64,000 nt of DNA from Eumeta japonica. Its lineage: Eukaryota; Arthropoda; Insecta; Lepidoptera; Psychidae. Of the stretch, positions 58,401 to 64,000 are shown one piece after another; the stretch's first letter is position 1, and every line of letters starts with the position of its first letter. The notes under the pieces were generated by a model. That model did no database searches. It saw nothing but the letters and a program-made list of their open reading frames with translations, and was not told where the DNA came from. The stretch spans positions 558,001-622,000 of the forward strand of contig BGZK01000100.1 in the NCBI GenBank assembly GCA_005406025.1, written 5' to 3'. The translations under genes were made by a program, and so were the position numbers.

Positions 58401-59415
58401 GAAATTTCGAACTGCAGAATCAAAAATCGAAACAAAAGTCGAGATTAAAATGAGAACGGAACCAAGGTCGGAATCGAGTGTGGGACTAAATTAGAATCAA
58501 GAGCATGATTGGAATTGAAATAAATAGTTGTACCGAGACCAGAATTTAGAACGGGACTAGAATCATTATCTACTTAGAACGATAGCGGGTTCGCAATCAA
58601 AAGCGGGATAGCGGTCGGAATGGAGAATGACACAAATCGGCATCGACAGTAGAACCGGGATAACGATCGTAATCGGTCGATATACAAAATGAAAGGATTT
58701 ATTCTATGTAGACGCGAGCGGAGCCGTGGGCGGAAACTAGCAATGTAAATAAATTTATAGTATCTACCATATATATTATTGCTTGTTCATAACGATTATG
58801 ATGGTCACTGGCGATATTGCGTTTTACATTTCATGTTTACACATTTTTTTTTTGAGCCTAAAGTTGATATCGCAAAAATAAGTTTAATAAAATGTTGGCC
58901 AAATGATCAGTATGATGTTTTGTAATTAGAAAATAATGGATTCAATCCTTGAAATAAAATTATTTTTAAATATACCGATTCCGAACACTTATTTCGTAAC
59001 TTACGTTTGCATGAACACAATAGCGTCCTTCCCTTTTTGTATCGACCCTAATGGTCATGCGAACGAAGCCGCGGATCATATTACTACCATAAAACATCTG
59101 AACAAGATGATTTTTTAATGATAAGAATTATTTAAAGTATAGGTATATACAGATAGACGTATCGATGACACTTCAAGCCTGACCGGGCGGAGGTGTGATC
59201 TGTACATTCCGCTCAGAGAAATATATATACATATAAATAATGCCTCATATCCATTTCTCGGATATTACATATGATTAGAATTTTATCTACAGTTGAAATA
59301 TGTCGGGCGTACCTTAGGCGTGACCGAGATGACGGTGAGCGTGAGGCAGTCGCCGCCGGACTTGATCAGGTCCACGACCTGCTTGTGCGTGGCGCCCTCC
59401 ACGTTGACGCCATTG
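46428..59415 (-). CDS. Snx27: Sorting nexin 27, eight 3' coding exons (5' partial)
   Basis: Endosomal adaptor that recycles PDZ-ligand cargo from early endosomes to the plasma membrane together with retromer and the WASH complex (known for the family). Coding exons, in transcript order: 59313-59415, 56078-56351, 55672-55769, 50660-50906, 50280-50443, 49603-49792, 47809-47987, 46428-46496. All introns are GT..AG and phases agree across every junction, giving about 440 codons and a TAA stop. Domains in order: second half of the PDZ domain with the class I helix motif [19 protein letters not shown] domain with SRRYREF and the proline-rich PKLPGKWPF loop followed by [18 protein letters not shown]-like F1 ([15 protein letters not shown]), F2 (CLSVRKWLF) and F3 ending in IFTPY and the short last exon. 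Human SNX27 covers the same span in about the same length. The start codon and roughly 100 N-terminal residues, including the PDZ part that contacts VPS26, lie beyond the right edge; no such exon was found in 59416-64000. The identification is very secure. Confidence 0.96.
47330..47525 (+). repeat. Interspersed repeat tail in the last Snx27 intron
   Basis: AATCAGTCCAGTAGATTTGG..AAATTGATTATAACA..CTATAAGGGCAA.. ATGGAACCCTAAAAAAC resembles the tails of families B and C and of other GGAACCCTAAAA-ending insect repeats. It lies in intron 46497-47808. Confidence 0.45.
47809..47987 (-). CDS. Snx27: Snx27 exon: F3 lobe
   Basis: This 179-base exon encodes [31 protein letters not shown] and SLTIFTPY. 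It lines up with the human FKLHAC..IAFEWDEMQRWDTD..IFTPY segment of F3. The acceptor is TTATAG and the donor is GTGAGT directly after the Tyr codon. Open frames on the opposite strand here are shadows. Confidence 0.94.
48151..48905 (+). repeat. Interspersed repeat family C, copy 2
   Basis: Shares with 44951-45700, in order: GAGTTCACGGTTTAACG, GTTAAGGATGTTATAATTT, AATTTAAAGCTTAATATTTCG (partly duplicated here at 48598-48630), GGGGAGGTACCCTAAAA, TTTGTTGGTGTGATTAATAT and GACGGACATGGC. It lies in the Snx27 intron 47988-49602. Confidence 0.65.
49603..49792 (-). CDS. Snx27: Snx27 exon: F2 lobe and start of F3
   Basis: This 190-base GC-rich exon begins AVEDVNRGV and includes the conserved [17 protein letters not shown] stretch leading into the F3 lobe (AVAVTIG). 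F3 recognises NPxY-type cargo tails in the family. The acceptor is GATGTAG and the donor is GTAATT. Antisense open frames over this exon are shadows. Confidence 0.94.
50280..50443 (-). CDS. Snx27: Snx27 exon: end of F1 and start of F2
   Basis: This 164-base exon encodes [19 protein letters not shown] followed by [11 protein letters not shown] and KAAAFIFWQ. It corresponds to the F1-F2 transition of the FERM-like module. The acceptor is TTTCCAG; the donor GTGTGG is weaker than the others. It leaves at phase 0 after CAG. Confidence 0.94.
50660..50906 (-). CDS. Snx27: Snx27 exon: end of PX and FERM F1 lobe
   Basis: This 247-base exon starts [17 protein letters not shown], matching the last PX helix. 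It continues after an acidic, serine-rich linker into the ubiquitin-like F1 (RA-like) lobe, with [15 protein letters not shown] and [15 protein letters not shown]. The acceptor is TTGTACAG and the donor is GTGAGT after one base of a codon. Confidence 0.95.
50907..52465. other. Snx27: Snx27 intron interior, largely featureless
   Basis: AT-rich intron. Seen: a short (CGTTAT)n-like tract at 51748-51780, and a GC-richer piece at 52225-52435 that lacks usable splice sites. Confidence 0.4.
52470..52675. repeat. Degenerate ATCC/CATC tandem array 1
   Basis: Successive ATCTACCTACCCATCCACCG, CATTCATCCACACATCCGACC, ATCTGGCTATCTACCC and similar words form an irregular pyrimidine-rich array. Its sister array is at 54650-54800. 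Both lie in Snx27 intron 50907-55671. Confidence 0.6.
53224..53259 (-). CDS. Snx27: Possible 36-nt in-frame cassette exon of Snx27
   Basis: Within the long intron between exons 55672-55769 and 50660-50906, a GC-rich 36-base block is bounded by TTTGTTCAG and a GTGAGG donor. It has no stop, its length is a multiple of three, and both neighbours meet at phase 0. Inclusion would insert [12 protein letters not shown] between EQYLEK and VCAVRV, inside the C-terminal PX helix region, without changing the frame. This is inference from splice motifs only. Confidence 0.35.
54290..54545 (-). repeat. tRNA-derived SINE (minus strand)
   Basis: The minus strand reads TTGGCATAGTGGTAGTGACCC (A-box-like) and GATGTGGGTTCGATTCCCGC (B-box). 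It then continues through AAACAATTATTT, GTCTCGAGTCTGGGTG, TCGTACCCATAGTACAAGC and CCAAACTAAG-type text in the complement. This order is a known Lepidopteran SINE layout. It is not a functional tRNA gene, because the acceptor stem does not close. Confidence 0.65.
54650..54800. repeat. Degenerate ATCC/CATC tandem array 2
   Basis: CATTCGATCATCCAACCATCC, CTACCCATCCAATCATCCAC and ACATCTGAACATCTG repeat the character of the array at 52470-52675. About 2 kb separates the two, with the possible cassette exon and a SINE between. Confidence 0.55.
55672..55769 (-). CDS. Snx27: Snx27 exon: PX proline loop and helix
   Basis: This 98-base exon encodes [12 protein letters not shown] and [14 protein letters not shown], the proline-rich membrane-insertion loop and following helix of the PX domain. 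The acceptor is CTTTCAG with a pyrimidine tract and the donor is GTGAGA after AAA, phase 0. The following intron is the longest complete one in the gene (50907-55671) and contains a possible extra exon. Confidence 0.95.
56078..56351 (-). CDS. Snx27: Snx27 exon: PDZ-PX linker and first part of PX domain
   Basis: This 274-base exon enters at phase 0 after a CGAAAG acceptor and leaves after one base of a codon at a consensus GTAAGT donor. It encodes 91 residues: an acidic linker starting [10 protein letters not shown], a DYTEK segment, then the PX beta strands VSIPDYRVV and [15 protein letters not shown] and the SRRYREF motif that binds phosphatidylinositol 3-phosphate in this family. The linker is richer in Gly and Ala than I expect in vertebrate SNX27. 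Confidence 0.95.
57593..57900 (+). mobile_element. Full-length tRNA-derived SINE with perfect 10-bp target duplication
   Basis: The head GCGGTGGTGGCTCGGTAGTT has the A box and GGTATCAGGTTCAATCCTGA the B box. The body has GACCACTGAATTTTTTAAC, CGTGCCTCGAGGAGCACGTC and CAACCCGCATTGGGCCAAG, and the tail ends GGCTTAACAGTGGGATAAATG. The element is bracketed by AATCAGTATG at 57583-57592 and 57901-57910, an exact duplication that marks insertion. It lies in Snx27 intron 56352-59312, opposite to the gene. Transcription would be by RNA polymerase III; mobility depends on a LINE. Confidence 0.88.
58375..58740. repeat. Degenerate hexamer array (longest copy)
   Basis: About 360 bases of drifting GGAATC / GAGATT / CGGGAT words (GGTCGGAATCGAGTGTGGG, AGCGGGATAGCGGTCGG, ACCGGGATAACGATCGTAAT). 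It ends GACGCGAGCGGAGCCGTGGG, an ending common in Lepidopteran repeats. In Snx27 intron 56352-59312. Confidence 0.55.
59313..59415 (-). CDS. Snx27: Snx27 exon: second half of PDZ domain
   Basis: This 103-base exon starts with one base completing a codon, then 34 codons including [17 protein letters not shown] and ending [12 protein letters not shown]. The histidine in ATHKQVV sits at the first position of the PDZ alpha-B helix, as in class I PDZ domains that bind Ser/Thr-X-hydrophobic C-termini. The acceptor is GCGCAG on the minus strand and the donor is GTACGC. It is GC-rich against AT-rich flanks. The incoming phase requires an upstream exon ending in the first two bases of a codon; that exon is outside the window. 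Confidence 0.95.
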
Positions 59416-59671
59416 CTGCGCAACAGCACATGCATTTATCATTTACGATAGTAATACAGAATAAATGATTATATTGCTGGAAACTTTATAATAAACTTTG
59501 AAAACTTTGTGGCCTTCATGAGGTTCGATTACCTGGCGGTACAGATTGAAATTATTTATATAAGAATCTCTTAAAAAACTAATTTTGTATTTGTATGTAA
59601 ATCTGCGAGGTGCATGCCAAACAAACTAGATACACAATGTTATAATATAATATTATTTATTAGGAATATCT

Positions 59672-60200
59672 ATCTTTTCAAAGTATTCACCCTGAGCATG
59701 TGTACCCTGTGCCATGTGTTTAAACCACTTAAAAATACCTCTATTTTTTTTTTAAGATTCATCAGAAATCTCTAAAATATATGTAGCCAGTGCGCTTTCC
59801 TTGCTCTCAAATCTCATATATTTAAATTTTTCTTTGATTTTGGGAAACAATTAAAAACCGCATGGTGCTAAATGAGAAGAATAGGGTGGGTGATGTAGGA
59901 TACACATTTTTTTAAATTAAAAAAATCAAGTGCTCCGGCGAACGTGTGCGCCGCGTCTTTGTCGTGGTGCCAAAGAAAGTAATACCGGATTCGTGACTTC
60001 GGTCGCTTGTCACACCAAGCTGATAATACTGCTGAGTCACAAGGTGTCCAAACCGCTCAGAATTAATTATTTTTTGGTCTTCCAGCACCATAATAGCAAT
60101 ATGATCGGTCTTACAAAAAAAACGTGGCGATCACTAACATGTCCATAATAAAATAATACACAGTTTTTGCTCAAGTTCTACTATCTAATTCTTTGATTCT
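59672..60200 (-). pseudogene. Degenerate mariner transposase C-terminal fragment
   Basis: On the minus strand HHDKDAAHTFAGAL stands where mariners have HHDNAPAHT. Then, in shifted frames, come HPPYSSHLAPCGF (third catalytic Asp replaced by Gly), LFPKIKEKFKYMRFESKESA and finally QGEYFEK. Stops and frame changes are frequent. Only the C-terminal half is left, in the Snx27 intron upstream of 59416. Confidence 0.65.
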
Positions 60201-62080
60201 CCCGGATCAATGTTTCAACTGTTCCAAGAAGCAGTTGAAAAATTTATCCGAGTTCCTGCCGAGATCCGAGAGACTGCCAACCGCAGTCATTCAAAAAAAT
60301 GTTAATTTTTTTTTTTCATGACTGCGTTTGGCAGCAGACTTGGCCTCGTTTCATCTCAAAGCTTCCCCGATTTCTTTTATATTCCACAAACCGATTAAAA
60401 ACTGTTGCTCCTAAACAAATATACTCACCAAAAGTTCAAAACATTCTTTGAGCTTTAAAAATTTTTTACCCAATTGCACAACGCAAAGGAGGGTAATGTG
60501 TTTATCTGCCTATCCATATATGTATGTTCCTTTATGGCATTTTCGAGCTCAAACGCGAGGGCCAATTTTGATGATCCTTAGATCAATTGATTTCTCTTAA
60601 TCTTGTATAATAGGTCTTATTAACTTGAATAATATTTATTAAAGAATGAAAATAACGGTCGTAAAATACAAAATGGCGGTAGAAATTAAAAATAGATGCG
60701 TGATATATCATTGAGTAATTAGACCTTTCAAAAGCAATTGATGTTTCCTAAATCATTTTACAGCAATAACCTCTATTTAAGAATTACGCATATCGAATTT
60801 ACAAATTATTAATATCAATATATCCATAAAAGTCTACCACGATTATTATAAAAATTTATATCTAATGTTAACACCGCTAATATCGAGTAAGCAATTTTTG
60901 TTCATTGTTAAAACAGGACTGAAAAGTAGTGTATAAGAACTATCAACCGCATAAAAGTGAACTAAAAATACGAATACAAGATGATGTAAAAAATCATCCA
61001 ATTAAATATAACAAATATTTACAGTAACTGTTATACACATTGATTAGTCTGCAAAGCAGTTTTAAATGTATATCATTTGTATTTTGAAAATGACCTACAC
61101 ACAATTTTATTTCCCCAATAAGGCTTTCACCGATTTTTGAAGTTACGCTTCCTTAAAATTGTAACAGAAAAAGTATGACAAGAAAATTTTATGTTACGTA
61201 ATACATGCTACTGTTCAGCAAAATAGAAATACCATAAAGTAAGTAATTAAATTAAATAAGTACATATTATAGAGAGTGAAATAAAGCTAACTTCACAGGG
61301 AAGTCCCAGGCTGCAGACTAATATGGAAAATAGGTAGCGCCAATTCGCATACACACCAACAGCGTCTGTCAGCATGTGGACCAATTATGATGGAATTCTT
61401 TATGTTTGAATAGATCTCTGGATGGTGTAGATTCACAATTGGCGCTGCGATTGGAATCTAGGATTTTTTTGAAGAAATTTTTTTCTCCCTTATCAAGATA
61501 TATTACACCAAAATTTCACCCCTACCACCCAATATTTTTTAAAATAAATAAACTGTTAAAATATTCTAAAAAGTTCATGGATAATTGACCTTCTTTAACC
61601 ATATTTCATAATTATTGTGTTTGTGGCCGGAAAACTTATGTACCAGAGATGACACTGATGTTATATATGAGCTATTTGACGTACGTATCAATACGTGCGC
61701 AAGTCACTTGTGCCACAGTTTGACGTTGTTTTGACATTTCAATTTCTGTTCGCTGTGTTTCGACAGATATGAAATAGATCATTTCCCAACGACGGTCGAG
61801 AAATGCACTCATTTTTTTTCTTTTGCTTTGGGCAAAAGCAAATCATACAATGACGCAACAGACAGATCGAAACGTCAAACTCAATGTCAAATTATTATGT
61901 AGCCTATAAAACGTTTACAAGCGAACGTTTGGGCATAACAACGTCTGTCGGCTCGGCCAGTTATTACATATATTTTTAACCGCTTTAATACGTGTTTTCT
62001 TATTAAACGTATAAAATCTCGTTAGCTTTAATATTATATACTTACAGAATTGATAGAGCATTAATGCTGTGAATATTTTT
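60201..62080. other. Snx27 upstream intron, no gene seen
   Basis: Non-coding. It contains a 17-bp imperfect inverted repeat CTGCCAACCGCAGTCAT near 60275-60340, and a piece at 61720-61910 with mirrored TTTGACGTT / AACGTCAAA text that may be an eroded MITE. The missing first Snx27 exon was looked for here and not found. Confidence 0.4.
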
Positions 62081-62086
62081 AAAGAT

Positions 62087-62142
62087 AAGCTATCAAATAT
62101 AAAATCAATTATATTATAAATTGATTTTATATTTGATAGCTT
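62087..62142. repeat. Perfect 24-bp hairpin
   Basis: Arms 62087-62110 (AAGCTATCAAATATAAAATC + AATT) and 62119-62142 are exact inverses, with an 8-base loop ATATTATA. No mismatches. Flanks are AT-rich. Confidence 0.85.
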
Positions 62143-62814
62143 TTATATATTTATATAGATCAGTGCATTATTAAGTAAACTATGAAAAAATTAAAGATAT
62201 CTAATATCTTCTTGCAATAACAGTTAGGAGAATATCTGAGTCAAACATTATGTTCTTGTAAATAAATTTATAAGCAGCAGATATCTCTTAATATTCACGA
62301 ATTTAATACTATTCAGATATTACACACGTTTTTTTTTTTTTCGTTTCGTGCATTATTAAATTATTGCCAATATCAAGATAAATAACAAAATTGCAATATC
62401 TGCTTATGCTTTTAATCGATTTTTGCACTTTTCGGCTCTTTGTCCGTCCCGAATGATGTCACTTGAAAGCTTTAAACGTTATAAACTTTAAACTAACAAA
62501 GTTTCTAATCAGTGGTCTAGAACCCTACATAGGCTACTTTTTATTATGGAAAAATGTCTAACCACTACCTACGTGAAAATAGTTTTCGGGAGTAGGTAAT
62601 CTCAAAGAATACTAAACCGATTTTATAACCGTTCTAAATATTCTGTACACAATATTTTACTTATGGACATGACTACTCTATTCATAGCGGTGGCGTATAT
62701 GTGTACATATATATAAGGTTTGGATGCATAATTCTTTATGATCACACCGCTATACTAATTACAATGAAATATCGCATACAAGTGGATTATGTCCTGGAAT
62801 AGGATAAAGAATAG

Positions 62815-62905
62815 TGTCGAGAGCAGGACGAGGGTTGAAATCGTGAATGAGACCATCGTGGTAATCCAAAGCGGAGTCGGGATCGCAAACCCGATTTCCG
62901 TCTCC
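62815..62905. repeat. Degenerate hexamer array
   Basis: GTTGAAATCGTGAATGAGACC, AAAGCGGAGTCGGGATCGC and CCCGATTTCCG continue the hexamer-array type seen at 58375 and elsewhere. Confidence 0.4.
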
Positions 62906-63151
62906 TCTCCTCCGATGGACGGGTGTTCGAAGTAGACAGCGGGATCAGGAAAAAAAACATAGGTGCAGAATCGTGACTGACGACAAAATCAATATATGCA
63001 AATCTTCAAGGAATTCGTTCCACGTTGATGCGGAGACACGGGCAAAGGTTAATTCTGTAAACGTCTGTAGTCCGGAAAAAAGAGAAGCAATTGGATGACG
63101 AATATAGAAAAATATGTAGACAATTTTTATTGTCAGACATAATGTAAATAA

Positions 63152-63690
63152 ACCGACCAAGTGCGAGTCTAACGCGTGGAGCATTCCGTGTTATAAATCA
63201 CTGCATAGTCCTCGCTCATCGAATAGTTTACGATTATTTTACGTTTCCCGTGGGAATTCGATTTATGATTTTTGTTTAGGTTTTTCAATAAACTACAAGT
63301 GACGCCCCTATATTCCGTAGTTTTTCAAAATTCATGAATAGACGCAGCGTATCAGCGTTACACAGTAGGTTTTCAATGTTTTCTTGAATATCTTTTAAAC
63401 ACCTTAAACAATATATTTGAAAATTACATTTAAAAAAAAATTTCTCGTAACCTCATTTCCTATATCACATTATACCACATAATCAAAGTATATTTTAACT
63501 GATCCCATAATCAAAACTGTTTATTTACGCTGTATTGTGGATCCCCAAACTATATATATGTACCAAATAGCACGTATTTTCGTCTAGTACATTCGGATAA
63601 TACAGGCCGTGACAGGCGGACAGGCAGACAGAAATGAGAGTAATCCTACGAGAGGTTCCGTTTCTTCGTCGGGCGTAGGGAATCCTAAAA
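63152..63690 (+). repeat. Interspersed repeat related to family C
   Basis: Begins CCGACCAAGTGCGAGTCTAAC and ends GACAGAAATGAGAGTAATCC, GAGGTTCCG and GGAATCCTAAAAAA. This is the head and tail layout of the common GGCCAAGTGCGAGTCGGAC .. GGAACCCTAAAA insect repeat. Open frames at 62945-63184 and 63525-63767 fall on its edges and are not genes. Confidence 0.6.
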
Positions 63691-63699
63691 AATAACAAC

Positions 63700-63990
63700 A
63701 AAAAACAGGATAACCGCGTGATACAAGAGACGCGATAGCAGCAAGGGGCATGACCGGCGAGGGTCACACGGTCCGGCGATGAGCGGGCGCAGGTTCATCG
63801 GCACGCAAAAAGCTGCGCCTTGTATTACGACTGACTTAACCCGCGCGGCCTCGGGTCGGACGATAACGACGCGTCGACATTTTTTATTGACGTCGTACAG
63901 AGCTTATTACGGGTGTTGACGTTATTTGCAATGACGGTCGGCACATGCGATAAGATTGCAAACGCAAACCTAACCGCTAGTACCTAGAGA
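63700..63990. promoter_or_regulatory. CpG-rich patch at right edge
   Basis: CGCG- and CGAC-rich DNA unlike its AT-rich surroundings, comparable to the island at 19.73-20.34 kb. It lies upstream of Snx27 in the direction of its missing 5' exons. It may mark a promoter or regulatory DNA. No PDZ-encoding exon is present in it. Confidence 0.3.
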
Positions 63991-64000
63991 TGTGTTTATT

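Noticed and set aside
62945..63184. 79-codon minus frame
   Set aside because: Straddles the border of an interspersed repeat; no motif, start context or splice site.
1..64000. CRISPR arrays, operons, phage or bacterial systems
   Set aside because: No regular direct repeats with spacers, ribosome-binding sites or dense gene packing; the DNA is eukaryotic with introns.

Overview
This is an AT-rich, repeat-rich stretch of an insect nuclear genome, most likely a butterfly or moth. Three things point there: spliceosomal GT..AG introns; several degenerate mariner transposons and non-LTR retrotransposon fragments; and tRNA-derived SINEs plus other interspersed repeats whose wording is typical of Lepidoptera. 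Nothing bacterial or viral was seen. The order assignment is inference, because no database could be searched.

The one securely identified gene is sorting nexin 27 (Snx27), on the minus strand. Eight coding exons run from 59415 down to the stop codon at 46428. They encode the second half of the PDZ domain, the PX domain and the whole FERM-like module, about 440 residues. The start codon and first half of the PDZ domain lie beyond the right edge. All splice sites are GT..AG and the reading phase closes across every junction. The introns hold SINEs, copies of an interspersed repeat, degenerate ATCC-rich tandem arrays, a mariner remnant, and a possible 36-base in-frame cassette exon.

A second minus-strand gene is represented at the left edge by its first coding exon (200 codons, 2603-3202). 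It is preceded by a splice acceptor, so its promoter and 5' UTR must lie to the right. The best promoter candidate is a CpG-rich island at about 19.73-20.34 kb, which also carries two short ORFs and a perfect GTAAGT donor. If so, the interval from 3.2 to 19.7 kb is a first intron that has collected transposons. The product of this gene is not recognised.

Region by region: 1-2600 is an intron with a degenerate tandem array split by another repeat. 3.2-19.7 kb holds a hAT-like MITE, a LINE reverse-transcriptase fragment, a Harbinger-like MITE, a fold-back element and two mariner copies, one complete in length but broken. 19.7-20.3 kb is the CpG-rich island. 20.3-43 kb is mostly gene-poor with LINE and SINE debris, fold-backs, microsatellites and a few uncertain exon candidates (29.0, 32.7 and 43.3 kb). 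43.6-46.4 kb is the region between a possible plus-strand gene end and the convergent Snx27 3' end. 46.4-59.4 kb is Snx27. 59.4-64 kb is a large Snx27 intron or upstream region with more repeats and a CpG-rich right edge.
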